Below are positions 42,301 to 53,623 of a DNA stretch of 64,000 bases, piece after piece (within the stretch, counting starts at the first letter, position 1; each line of letters opens with the position of its first letter). Below the pieces are notes generated by a model. It was not told the DNA's origin, searched no databases, and saw nothing but the letters and a program-made list of their open reading frames with translations. Both the position numbers and the translations under genes were made by a program. The stretch spans positions 496,001 through 560,000 of the forward strand of contig OZ037865.1 in NCBI GenBank assembly GCA_964035575.1, given 5' to 3'. The DNA comes from Rhynchopus sp. YZ270_cl-10. Lineage: Eukaryota > Euglenozoa > Diplonemea > Diplonemida > Diplonemidae.

Positions 42301-45300
42301 ACTTTTCTACAATAGGGGTGTACTTTTCCACTGCGTGGACTTGGGGTGACGGAGGTGTGGAGGTATACCTAATCTCCTCCAACTCCGCGAGCTGCTGGCA
42401 CTGTATCAAACAGCTGTAGCACCGTTCGTAGCCCTCCGAGACAAGCGAGGTGAGTTCCTGTGGAGGGGGTGGGTGTGACGCGGAAAGCATGGTTCAATTG
42501 TTGCTATGCACAGTGTTTGTTTCTACAAGACCCCACAGTTGATGCAGACTGATTGAAGACTGACTAAATGATCCGCGACTGAGATGATTCAAGCCTCTTG
42601 TGCTCAGTCACCTTATGATCCCAATCGTTATCTCACGGCATTCAGCTAAAGAATAGATTAAGGTACAATGTTTTGGACATACCTGTGCAAGACAGTCGCG
42701 TGCATTGTCGATGGCCCATTGGCAGGTCTCGTCATCACGCGCCTTGAGGGAAAGAATTGCTTTGTTGAAGTAGCGTTCATATGTGTTCACGGGGAGCTGT
42801 GTGTGTGTTGGTGTGCGGAGTGTCGAAAAATATCTATACTTTTTTTTTTTGAAAATTTTAAACGCGAATCACACTTTTGGAGCTCCAAAAACGGAACAAA
42901 AGTTCTGTACTCAAAGTTGGCCGAAGCCTTTGTACTGCAGAAGGCATAGACGTAGGTCGTCCTCAACCCTCATGGGGTTTTTTTACACTTTTGAAAAACC
43001 TATACCTTATCAACGGCCTCTGCCATGAACGCCCAATCGCTCATCCGCCATGCAGCCTCTGTGCAGTACGGTGCTATGGAGTGCTGAAGGGAGTCTCCTT
43101 CGTCCTCTTCGTCTTGGTCGGTGTCGAGGCGCTTTTCGTGCGCGACACTGTCCCACCGCACCTTGGCCATATCGTAGAGCTCCCTCCACTCCCCGAGGGC
43201 GGAGAGGCCACGCATCATCCGGATCTCCACTTCCGCAAGGCTTTGGAAGTCCGCACGCTCCTCGCCGCTTACACTTAGCATACTGCCCTGCCTTTGCGAG
43301 GTCTGCCCACCCACCCCTAACCCACCACTACTGTGCATCGCCGGCGACCCTACCTTCGAATAATCCCCACCCGTCTTCTGCAACAACTCATCCCTCTCCT
43401 GCCTCAACGCCTCCAACGCCAAATCCCACTTCCCTAGACGCTCATACCAGACCTCCTTGTTAGTGTGCTCCACCCTTTTCTCTGCAAGGTGAAGAAGTCC
43501 CAGTGCACTCTGTGTATGACCAAGCTGGTTGTATATAGTGACCAACCCTTCCGTCGCAAGCTGAGGCGCTGTTTGAAACGCAATTTCCTTCCATCGGAGT
43601 GTTTTGGCAAGAGAAGAGGTTTTTCCTGCGCAGCCGGAAAGGAATTGGGCGTCAATTTGCATTGACGCATCGTTCGCATCAAGAAATTCAAGAAGCGCTA
43701 AAAGCGGGCTAAGAACCTCTGCAGGCAGGGTAGCATTCTTTAAGGTACGTTCAATTTCAAGACGAACCTGCTCTTGCGCCCGATCAGAGAGGTGATCCCA
43801 AACCGAGACAAACGCAATATTAAACAAATCCCTAGCAAGCGGTTGATGCTGTGACGCCAAATTAGCCACCATCTTCAACGAAACCAACGGACTCTGCTGC
43901 AATAACTCCAAAGAAAACGACCGCAGCCACCTCACCCACCCATCTCTCGTCGCTATGTTCGTATCGCAGGCGCTGTACAACGCTTTAACCACGGTCTTCT
44001 CATTTACCTGCAATTTGCTCAACCCTTTATCATTCTCTTCATCTAGAGAAGGGCATTCCTCTAAGGGAACGTTCAGAAGCTCAAGAAGAAATTTTTCTTC
44101 GGCAGGTTCGAGGTCGACTTCGCTTGCAGGAGGGAGGGGTAGGCTTTTTAGCAGACGTTCTTCAAGAGAAGAGTACTTTGCGTGTGTGTAGTGCACCGAG
44201 GTAACTGCCTTGTGTACTATTGGTATGAACATTGCAAAATCCGTTCCCAGCTGTACCACAAGAAGGCAAAGCAGGCCCATAATGTCTGGTCTAAGAGAAG
44301 CGTTCTCGGGTTTTACTAATACCCGAATAAGGGGGTGGATGATAGCCGAGGCATGGTCCTGGAGGTGAATGAGGCGTCCAATTTTTCGCAGAATTTTTAA
44401 CGCAACGGATCGGAGTGTTAAATAAAACTGCGGCAGATCTGTTCCCCCTGAAGAAACCAATGTCATCAACGTCGGAATCACCTGGTGTGATAGATCCGTC
44501 AGATCAGAGCCCAAACAGTAGATCACTCTGAGACAACGGAGTGCGAGGGTCTCATCTGGGAGGGATTCGCTCATGAGAATCATCAGCATTCTGGGCAGAA
44601 TTTGAGGGAGATATGCCTTCAACTCCAATGAGCATGCTGAACTCAAATCTGCAATTAACCGCAACACCACCCCCAACGTCGGCCCCTTATAGAAATACGT
44701 CAAAATCAGAATATGGATCGATGGGAGGTACTCCTGGATCAGCTTCCCCATTAATGGAACCAACAAACACAACTGCCCCAGAAGATACCGCGTTGTAGCA
44801 ACATCTTCGTGTTTGCCTCTGGTACGCAGCATGTTGAGGAAGGCGGGCATGACGAGAGGCATAAGCTGGTCGATGTCCTGCCCAATGGAGTGACGAAAGA
44901 TGTTTGTGACAACTTGAACGACGGATTTGTGAAAGCGTTTTAAAGAGCTGTCCTGCATCATGACGACTAATCCCTTCAGGACGACCACCGTGAAGTACGT
45001 GGCGTTCTTGAGGTCGAGCATCTCTGGGGTAGAGTTGAGGGTGGTGGGGAGAGGCGGGATCGGGTCGGTGTTCTGTTCCTCGTTGTAGTTGGGCACATTG
45101 GGCACAACGGGGTGGGGGCGCCGCTTTTCTCGTTGCAGCTCCGCATTGTCCAGCATGAACCAATCTGCGCCGTCTGCATCCAAATCGATTTTCGCGTTTT
45201 TCGCCTTTCTTTGTTTTCCAGTGTCCAGCACCCCCCAGTCAGCGTCGCCGTCTTTTCCTTTACGCCGTTTTTTTCTTGGTTGCATTGTAGATAGGATGCT

Positions 45301-48198
45301 ATTTGAAGCATCCCAAAGGCCACGTGAAGCGCGGTTTCTCTGATTCACCTTTAATTGCCAGCGGAAGGGGTCCAAAGCACCGCAGGTTCCTAAGACTTTT
45401 ATTGCCTCGCGTTTGCTTGCGGGGTGTGCTTCCCCGTGGAGGTTGTCGCCTCCCTCGGCTTTGACAATGCTGAAGAGAGTGGCTTGGAGGTCGGGGTATT
45501 GTTCAAGAGGTTTGATGGTGTAGCCGGTGTAGCGGACTATTGCAGCGAGGCAGCGGAGCGCGGCGTTGAGCTTGGCTACGTTGGAGCGGTCTTGAAGCAG
45601 TTTAATGACAAAGGGGAAAATTTTGTCCAAATACGGTAGTAACAACACCTGAATCGACTCCGCAAAGTGCGTCAACAGATCCAAGAACGAATAAGCCACA
45701 TCCGTATCCGCCATGAAGTCATGCATCCTCAACAACAACACATCCGTTATCACAGACGCATACACCTGCACCACCTGCGGCGCTGCAACAGTAATCTTCG
45801 CAAGCACCCTCAAATGCTCATACACCGTCGTATTGTCAATCGAGTGTTCAATAATCGACATTGTTTGAAGCAGCTGCCTACGAAGACAGGGCAGAACGTG
45901 AGACGGATTGTACTCTACCAGACGAGACATCGTTTCGGTGGCAAGAAGACGGATCCCAAAGACCTCATCGTGGAGGGACATTATAAGAGAACGGAGGTTC
46001 TCGGTTGTTGCAAGGTGGTGTGCGAAGCGTCCGTCGAGGGAGGAATGTATGGCGTACCGTACTGAAGAGTCTGGGTCTGCCACAGCAATGGTCATAAGCC
46101 GTAGCACAACCTCGGCTACGACGGCACCCCGCATGCCCCGCGTGCTGGCAGCTTCGCTTCCCCAGGACTTCTTGTGCACCCTCTTTGTATATGAGAACGG
46201 AATCGGCACCAAAACCGCTGCGCAAGTCAACACCGCCTCCTTTCTTATAGAAGGATTCTCTGAGTCAAGAAACTTCACCATATGGTCTCGCACATAGGAC
46301 GTTAAATCATGCTGGGAAAAATCAAATACCCGTAAAATGTATAATGCAAGCTGCACATCAGACGCCTTCGGCTGATCTGAAGACGAAGCAGAAGGGGACG
46401 ACGGCACGACAGGCGCGCTAGCGGCAATCCCCGAGACACGGTGCGTTGTGTTTCCTACCGGGAGCTGAAGAGATGGGTCCACATCAAAGGTCTCACTGCT
46501 CGGCTGCGTTGCCGCATTATTAAAAAACGTCGCACCGACAGACCCAGACAACCCCAGCGACCTTTCCAGATCCGTTCCCGACGCCTTCGTGAGCATACTC
46601 CCTAGCCCCATGCTCACACTCTTCTCTCCTCCACCTCCTCCTCCTCCCCCATCAAAATCAATCGCTCTCGGTGCAGAAATCGGCGATTTTGGTGAGCTCG
46701 GACCAAAAAACCCTCCCTGCGACCCCGACTGCACATTCCCCGTCTGCGGAGACGATGAATATGAAGAAGAAACAGATGACGACTTTGTTTCTGGAGCCTT
46801 CAAAGAAAATGCCATGGTCTGTCCTGTTAATGTCTTTAATAGGGCGGTCAGAAGACGGTTTTGAATGGTCAGCCTTAGAGATGGGAAATGCTGTGAGAGA
46901 ATATCGAGCGCTTCCGCCAAACTCGGTGTCACACCTTGATACTGAAACAAATGGGACATAAACTGTGTGATCTTCGGCTCCACCTGCGGTGGGCAGACCG
47001 AGACCACCCCTGCGTAGGTCACCAAAGCCTCTGAGGTCGGTTTGTTTCTCTTTTCGATCACTCCATGAATCGCCTTCAAAGAATCTTCCCAATGCGCTCT
47101 CCAAGCAGAGGGTCCCAGGCTCTTTGTGAGTTCATTCAGACAAGACAACGCTGCGACTTTCTCTTCACGGTTTTCACGTTTGATGGCAGCATGGAGATAT
47201 TGAAGGACATCAGCGAAGAACATATTTTTGAAATCAGTTTTCGCATATCTAGCAAGAACCGGAATGCTTCTGAGAACCGCAATGCGTACCATAGTATGGC
47301 TTGAATCACGTAAATGGAACACCCATTTGGTTGTCTCAATGTATTTGTTGAAGAGAAAGGGTCCGGTGCTTTGAAAGACGTCGCCTACGCAGAGAAGCGC
47401 GCCGTGGTTGAGAGATGCATCGCGCGCGGTCAGTCCGATTTTGCATTGTTCCCACATATAGGGGTACCAATGCGGGTTGTTCTTTGAGCGAGAGTCGCCG
47501 TGCGTTGCGGAGATTTCTATTAAAATTTTTAATGCGTCAGCTCCTGCCTCGCGAATGACCTGGCTGTGGTCTCGTACTGCAACCCAAATCGGCCGAATGC
47601 ACTTCTCAACATACTGCACAAACAACGCCGGCACATTATACGACAGCTCTTTGATAACCAAAACCGAGGCATAAAGGGCTGTGGAATCCTTCGCAGAATC
47701 TTTGTCAGATATGCTTTCGATGGCACGACGCGCCTCTCGCTCAATGTGTTCTGCTGCAAGAACTCCTCCCTTCTTTGCAAGACGTCCAAGCGCTCTGGTT
47801 GCAGCAACGACAGTGTGTTTATCAGAGTTACGTAGGGCGAGTCTAGTGTAGTTGCCGAGTTGTGCGAGCTGTGCGGCAGTAGGGTCAACAATGTCGAGGA
47901 GGGCATTGATCGCAGCGATTCCAGCAACCAGCTCATATGGCTCTTCTTGGACAAGACGGAAAATGGTTTGGTTCACCTCCTGCATGGCAGCCTGGTAGAC
48001 CTCAGCATTGCCTTTCTTCAAATCGTTTACAATCCGTTTCACTTTGTTGGAAGCAATCTCTCGAGCCTCCTCATTCCGGCTTTTCAAACTATTAATCAAG
48101 GACTTCAGCTGGATCGCGGACGACTCAGGGTTCGGTTGAAACGCCAGCGCCGCTGAAGAAGTCCGCCACCGCGACTCATCATCGGGTATCTTCACCAT
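39309..48198 (-). CDS. TOR: TOR serine/threonine kinase (PIKK), four exons
   Basis: Exons are 48198-43006, 42796-42683, 42457-42369 and 42147-39309; introns of 209, 225 and 221 bases have GT-AG ends and the phases fit, giving 2744 residues. HEAT repeats fill the N-terminal half, then FAT. The FRB domain (about 2153-2250) reads [20 protein letters not shown]. The kinase has LLKGHEDLRLDERVM, catalytic GDRHPNNLML (about 2480) and HIDFGDCFE (about 2500). The FATC ends NSYIGWCAFW. It is the central growth kinase of TORC1/TORC2. The Ser and Trp that contact FKBP-rapamycin in human mTOR appear conserved, while the Phe of YYHVF is Tyr here. The start is the first Met (MVKIPDDES); the open frame upstream has no ATG. 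Length is somewhat above the usual 2400-2550 because of Ser-rich and kinase-to-FATC linkers. Confidence 0.96.
42581..42614 (+). repeat. Gamma hairpin inside TOR intron 2
   Basis: GATGATTCAAGC and GCTCAGTCACCTT pair around CTCTTGT. It lies within intron 42458-42682 and has the usual + orientation, antisense to TOR. Confidence 0.5.
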
Positions 48199-48319
48199 CT
48201 CTCCTGGAGAGCTATGCTGAGGTTGTTCTTTTGTGTACACACAGCTATGAGTTCATGAGTTTTTTTTTGGGGGGGGAGGGTGTGTGTGTGTGTGTTGTGC
48301 TGTTGATGGGAGGAGGCTG

Positions 48320-48490
48320 GGTTGCAAAATTCGAACAATTCGTATGATTAATTATACGAATTATACGGTATTCGGTCCCCCAGCAGCACCGTATAATACC
48401 GTATAATACCGTATAATACCGTATAATACCGTATAATACGAATAATACGGTATTCGGTTGGGGTCGAGCACGTATAATACAACCTAGAGG
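48320..48490. repeat. ACCGTATAAT array upstream of TOR
   Basis: Five perfect tandem ACCGTATAAT units (48388-48437) are bracketed by direct copies of ACGGTATTCGGT and by AATTATACGAATTATACGG. The block lies 120-290 bases upstream of the TOR start codon and downstream of the neighbouring gene's stop. It could be a regulatory array or a short tandem repeat with no function. Confidence 0.8.
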
Positions 48491-48604
48491 GGGGGGGAGG
48501 GAGAGGGAAGGAGAGGGAAGGTTGAGATGAAGGGGAGTGAGGGGAGGGAGATTGTTAATCGTTGTGTTCGGTAGTGGGGTTTAAAAAAAAAAAATGGTCC
48601 CGTT

Positions 48605-49322
48605 TTATGGTGCGAGCTCGTCCCTCTTAATGTGTTGGATCGGGATGTATGTCATTTTGAATTCATCTGCAATGAGGTACATCTCTTCAGGCGCAAGCTT
48701 GACCCATCCCTTTTTGATCAGCTCTCGCCATGCCAGCTCAGCCTCTGATGCCAAGTCGTTGGGTATAGGGTGGGATTTCTGTTTTTTTTTTTTTGGTGTG
48801 GATATGACAGTGAAGCAGTATGGACGTTGTTTTTTGTTGTCGACAATCGCCTAAGGACCCGCTTGGGGAAAGGTCTGTACTCAATGTTGGCCGTTTTATG
48901 TTTGTGCGTAGTATTGTTGGACGTAAGCTCCACATTCCCTAAAAGTAATTCACATAATTTTATGTGGATTTATGGGAAAAGCGTTGAAAAAGAGCGACAT
49001 ACCGAAAAGTTTATCCACCATGTGTCGTACTCCGGCCCCCTCCGCGACTGTGCCTCCAGAATGTCTTTGCACATGATGTTTATCTTTGAGTCCATATGAT
49101 ATCGGTGCAGGAACTCATATCTTTTGTAGAGCTCCCAGCTGTGTGGATGTGGCGTGTAGTCTATACATGGAACTATACATAAAAAGCTGATAGTGGTGGG
49201 GTGCGCAATAAGTGTGAATTACCCCCCTTCAGCCACACCAAATAGTGTAGTTGAAAAACCTTCAAAAACCTCACACCCACTCTCATCATCTCATGGTTGG
49301 TTTTAGTGTGAGCTATCGGCAT
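48605..49322 (-). CDS. Small unidentified gene, at least two exons
   Basis: Two exons are clear. One (49138-49003) reads WELYKRYEFLHRYHMDSKIN and ends PEYDTWWINFS before GTATGTCG. The last (48778-48605) reads KSHPIPNDLASEAELAWREL, continues with a WVKLAPEEMYLIADEF segment and ends KRDELAP. The intron (48779-49002) is in phase 0. A first exon starting MPIAHTKTNHEMMRVG at 49322 is possible but its donor is weak, and that ATG would lie only 17 bases after the upstream gene's stop. The product is a small soluble-looking, charged protein of roughly 120 residues. I do not recognise the family. Confidence 0.55.
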
Positions 49323-49339
49323 TTTTTTTGTTTGAACTC

Positions 49340-50152
49340 CTATATTTTTTGAATAATTGGAGAAAAGCCTCCCATTTTGAAAAAAAAAAATTCATACAAT
49401 TTAAACCCCAGGGAGACGAAGAGAACCACGAAAAGAAATTTTAAGAACATGTTGATTGTGTGGATCATGTCTATTTCCTGCGGGGTGAGCCGCTTTCCAA
49501 TGCTGAAGGCGACACGACGAAAGGGGCCAAGACGTGTCAGCCATACGTCACGCATCTCGCGCGTACGTTCTGTTGAGGACACACCCTTGACGGTGACGTT
49601 GCTGGGCGACTTCTTCAGGCGCGGCTTCTTTGCAGGACGGCCGAACTTATCCGGTGGCGCCCCCACAATCCTCTCTCCTTCTGGCCACCACCCCTTTGGT
49701 CCAGCATCCATAAAACTCCACTGCGTCTTTGACCCTCTCCCCGTCCCCAGGGTCGATACATTTGCTTCAGGGTCCTCAGGGACCTTTGTCAACTGCTCGG
49801 TGGTCTTCTCCACCTTTTTCTCTATTCTAGTTAGGATGTCGCTTTCAAAGCCTTCTTCCCCGTAGATCGCAGTCGCTCGTTTGCGGGGTTTGCTTGTTTC
49901 ATCAGGCGTGGCGCCATCAGACGCGGCCTGTTTTTCGGGATTTTTTGTTGCTGCGGCTTTCCGTGAAGGGCGTTGAAGGCCTTCTAAAGAAAAGCTTTTA
50001 CGCGGAGCTGGGGTAGTGGGTGTCGGCGTTGGTGGTGTTGGCCCAGGTGGTGTGGAAGAAGGGGAGGAGGAGGACGACGACGACGAACACCTCCGACACT
50101 GCACAGCTGCAACCCACATCGCCGCTAAAGCGTCAATCTTATGACGCTGCAT
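49340..50152 (-). CDS. Hypothetical single-span membrane protein
   Basis: The frame from MQRHKIDALAAMWVAAVQ encodes 270 residues. The upstream open extension is low-complexity proline/leucine and is not chosen. An N-terminal serine/proline-rich segment is followed by a basic region (SKPRKRATAIYGEEG) and a conserved-looking core, TQWSFMDAGPKGWWPEGERI. A charged stretch (KRLTPQEIDMIHTI) leads to one membrane span, MFLKFLFVVLFVSLGFKLY, near the C-terminus. The layout suggests a tail-anchored protein, possibly mitochondrial given the Arg-rich, acid-poor start. I do not recognise a family. Confidence 0.6.
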   Translation of the reverse strand: MQRHKIDALAAMWVAAVQCRRCSSSSSSSSPSSTPPGPTPPTPTPTTPAPRKSFSLEGLQRPSRKAAATKNPEKQAASDGATPDETSKPRKRATAIYGEEGFESDILTRIEKKVEKTTEQLTKVPEDPEANVSTLGTGRGSKTQWSFMDAGPKGWWPEGERIVGAPPDKFGRPAKKPRLKKSPSNVTVKGVSSTERTREMRDVWLTRLGPFRRVAFSIGKRLTPQEIDMIHTINMFLKFLFVVLFVSLGFKLYEFFFFKMGGFSPIIQKI

Positions 50153-51055
50153 TGTAAACAAAGGGGGAAGAGGGAGAGGGGAGCGGAGAAGGGGGGGTCT
50201 CCGTGTGTTCCCCTTTAGTGGGGTAGGGGTGAAAAAAGGGTTTGGTGAGAGAGGTTGTATGAGTTGTGTGTGTGTGGTGGTCAAAGAAGAGTTTATGATA
50301 AGACAAGTTGGGAATGCAACTTCGAGTCGAGTTTTTTTTTTTTGTGATGGTGGTGTTTTTGAAAAAGCTCCATTTCTTTTTTACTCAAGGAAAGCGCAGA
50401 GGGCTACAGGCCCAGGACGGGGAAGGAACTGGCATCCCTGGTATCTCCATCTCCATCTAATCTGAGATGGCGCTGAAAGTCTCGTCACTGTACGTGCACT
50501 ACGAGATTGAGAAGACGAGAGGGATGAAGCGTACCGTGCTGCGGGAGAAACCGCAGTAAGGGGTATTGCAAGCATTGCTAGCATTGCAAGCACAGTAGAG
50601 TTATGCCGCCATGAAGCGCACCGAGCCGCGGGAATAGCCGTAGTAAGGGGGAGGCGCGCGATGAGTCGACAGCAGCTCAGGCAAATGTCAGGCTGAGACG
50701 CTGGGCTTTCGGCTGCAGGAAGGGATGCTTGCATTTTGTGGGAAAGGAAGACGTGGAGGGAGTACTACACAACGCGGTCAACACAAAGTATGTGACCCAG
50801 CTGTAAAACCGCCGAGCTTGAAGGCATTCTAGAGGAAATATGATTGTGTGTAGTCATCAATGAAGGGGGGGCATCTTTTTTTCGTACCTTGCGTTTGTGT
50901 GTCCTTTTTTTGTGTTTTTGGATATTTGTTGAATCTTTTGCGCCGCTATTTCACAAAGGCGGTATCGAAGGTCCAATGGACTACTTAGTTTAGTATTGTA
51001 TGTGTGTGTTCATTACCCTCCGCAGTTTCGTTCTAGGTGCTTTTAAAAAAAATAA
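50153..51055. other. Spacer upstream of the tail-anchored gene
   Basis: It contains a GC-richer segment (50390-50730) with two imperfect direct copies of a block containing ATGAAGCG, GCGGGA and AGTAAGGGG (50513-50560 and 50609-50650), and a tripled GCATTGC motif. Frames on either strand are short and repetitive. I do not call a gene. Confidence 0.5.
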
Positions 51056-52356
51056 GGGCAAATTGCGATAACACGTATACTTTTTGTTTCCATTTGCGAT
51101 AACACGTACACAAAAAGTATACGTGTTATCGCGAAAAAGTGTACGTGTTATCGCGAAAAGTGGTCAAAAAAGTATACGTGTTATCGCGAACAAAAATGTA
51201 CGTGTTTCCTTCTTCTAAGGTGCTCGCTCTCCATACCTAGACCCTCGAATTTTTTTTTTGGGCCCCAAAAATGGCTAATTTCGACGATTTGAGGCCATTC
51301 AAAGCAAAATTTGGCACTTTTGAGCATCTGTGGGGGTCTAGAACGCGGTTGCGAGCACCCCGTTTTTTAGCGAAATATGTACGTGTTATCGCGAAAAGTG
51401 TTCAAAAAAATGTACGTGTGACATTCAGAAGACAGGGTCTGGTGGTAAATTTTGCGTATCCCTCTGTGTGGGTCACTCACACTTGCGGTCATGTGCCACT
51501 GCGTGGGTCTGGGAACCAGACTTACGTACTTAAGGCGCACGAACACAGGGTCTGGTGGTAAATTTTGCGTAGTACTGCGACGTGGTACTGCGTGGGTCTG
51601 GGAATATGGGTACCTGGGTACAGGATATTTGTTGTCAAAGACATCTTCCACCATGCATTGAGGAGGGTAAGACAGTGGTCGCAGTTTGTACTTGATAGCA
51701 TTACAACATTTAACTTCTCCACGGGGGTCTTGGGCCGTTCATTCGGTTATACCTTGACTAGCGGAAGAGGCCTTTTTGGTCTCTAGAATATCCGGTATTC
51801 CCGAACGGAGGCACACTTTGTGTGTTACTACGACCTGGCAACTTCCAGCAGTAGGTTAAGTAATCTTTCTTGTAAATTGTTGGATCATTATCTCCTCAGT
51901 GCATGAATGCCCCACGTGACTGGACACTTTTGTGTTTGTCATGTGGAGCTGTGGTTGCTCTTTCACGACTTTTTTCCTGTTCCTGGGTACCTGGACCTGG
52001 ACCTGGACACAGTGTACCCAGTACCCAGTGCCCTGTCACGACTTTTTCCGTGACAAAAAGTTTGGTTTCCTTGACAAACCAGGTACCCAGGTACCCAGGT
52101 ACCTGGGTACCTTGGGTACCTGGGTACCTGGGTACCTGGGTACCTGGGTACCTGGGTACCTGGGTACCTGGGTACCTGGGTACCTGGGTACCTGGGTACC
52201 TGGGTACCTGGGTACCTGGGTACCTGGGTACCTGGGAAAACACGTACGTTTTTGTTCGCGAAAACACGTACACTTTTTCGCGATAACACGTATACTTTTT
52301 GTGTACGTGTTATCGCAAATCGAAAAAAAAAGTATACGTGTTATCGCAATTTACCC
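51056..52356. mobile_element. Foldback element D with GCGATAACACGTA arrays
   Basis: The ends are GGGCAAATTGCGATAACACG and its near complement, continuing into inverted repeats of about 130-150 bp made of GCGATAACACGTA units in both orientations. AAAAAATAA lies directly outside both ends (51047-51055 and 52357-52365), consistent with a 9-bp target duplication in an A-rich site. The interior includes two copies of a GGTAAATTTTGCG block related to element A, and a GGTACCTG minisatellite. No transposase is seen. Nine-base duplications would suit a Mutator-like element. Confidence 0.7.
52082..52236. repeat. GGTACCTG minisatellite inside element D
   Basis: About nineteen 8-bp units are present, each containing the palindrome GGTACC. 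The first few are in the opposite sense, giving an inverted start. Isolated GGGTACCTGGGT copies also sit inside element A (358, 1047). Confidence 0.9.
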
Positions 52357-52365
52357 AAAAAATAA

Positions 52366-53258
52366 AAAAGGAAAACTTGTGTTTTTGCAGCAAAAAAAAA
52401 GGGCATTCTTTGTTGCCCTTTGCGCTTTTAACCTTTTTGCCCCGTTCTAAACCCCTTTCCACCCCCTTACACCCACACCCCAGTTCACTAGACATTTTTT
52501 TCCAGGAGATTCAGTGGAAATGGGTGATTCAGATAACATTTGAGTCGATTTTTTTTGCAGAAAACAGCGGAGTATTACGCTCAACCACAACAGAGCAACG
52601 GTGCAAGCTGTACGGTATTCCAACAAAATGCGCTCAAAGTGAGGTTGAAAACCAGACCCTTTTGGATGCTGGCAGCTGCACTACCAGACAAACGAGAAAC
52701 GGTTGTACGATCCCAAGCCTCTCTGGTCACAACCACCTGAGCAAAGCCTTCCCAATAAATTAAAGTGAGGAAAAAAAAACTTGAAAGATGGATGTGCCTC
52801 ACAACACATGCATCTAGTTAAAGAGAAAGAGAGAGAGATACGAAGAGAGTGCAGAAACAAGGTACCCCATGCGGCACACAAAATAGAAGTTGTTGCTCAG
52901 CACACCTCTGACCGATGCCAGCCTGGATAAATGCACAACTACCCTTCCAACAGAAGCAAAAAAAAAAGATGCTCGTATCTTTTTTCATTACATAATGGAG
53001 AACACTCCACACCTGCGCAACGTCCCCACCCACACCCCCCATATTTAAAAAAAACGCGAAAAAAAATTGCACCCCTGTGGGTACTGTCTCTAAAGAAGAA
53101 CACCCCCTTTTTTTTTTGAAAACCCAGAGCGTCTCTCTCCTGAAGACCTCACACAACGAAGGTGTACGTTCCCTCTCCCCCTCTCTCGCTCTCTCTCTCC
53201 GTTTTCACAAATCACTCTCACAGTGTAGTCCCTTTGACATCTACAACATTGCGGGTCC
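52366..53258. other. Spacer with a coding-like patch
   Basis: A patch on the + strand (52560-52770) is less A-rich and follows a TTTTTTTGCAG acceptor. Frames such as EKRLYDPKPLWSQPPEQSLP are open only with an unusually short 37-base intron, so I leave it uncalled. A beta hairpin with AGATGGATGTG / CACATGCATCT arms (52787-52815) and an epsilon copy (52893-52940) follow. A CT repeat is at 53173-53200. Confidence 0.45.
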
Positions 53259-53390
53259 TTAGTGGCCTGGCCAATACCACCCTACTAACACAACGCAAGG
53301 GGGAAGGTTGACATGAATAGTTGTTTCATATACATTCTTTTCATGAATAGTGAAGTTGTTGATACAGAGGGTTCTCTCAGGGTTGATCTG
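53259..53390 (-). CDS. Possible terminal exon
   Basis: After a good acceptor (CTGTCTTCAG) a - strand frame reads INPERTLCINNFTIHEKNVY then ETTIHVNLPPCVVLVGWYWP and stops. Composition is coding-like but I could not find convincing upstream exons before the next gene's stop codon at 54060. It could be chance. Confidence 0.2.
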   Translation of the reverse strand, partial: QINPERTLCINNFTIHEKNVYETTIHVNLPPCVVLVGWYWPGH

Positions 53391-53623
53391 AAGACAGAGA
53401 AAACAAAAATGCAGGACTTTTTTGAGCACCTGAACATCTCTCTTTTTTTTCCACAATAAAAAAGAGAGAAAAAACCATAGACAGATAGCAAGGTAACCCA
53501 CATTGTGCACTAGAAACATCGCGCGCCAAGACGTTGAAAGGGAAAGGAGGGGAGGAATGTGTTGCGCTGAACTTAATCTTAGTTGTTCTGACAATCGAAA
53601 AGGGGGAAAAAAAAAGGGTTTAT

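Noticed and set aside
50381-50734. 117-codon - strand ORF in the spacer
   Set aside because: It is built on two imperfect direct repeats, is rich in Ala/Arg/Ser and has no neighbouring splice or start support.
52550-52770. Two-exon + strand gene model
   Set aside because: The best frame needs a 37-base intron, much shorter than any other here, and an upstream exon I cannot find.
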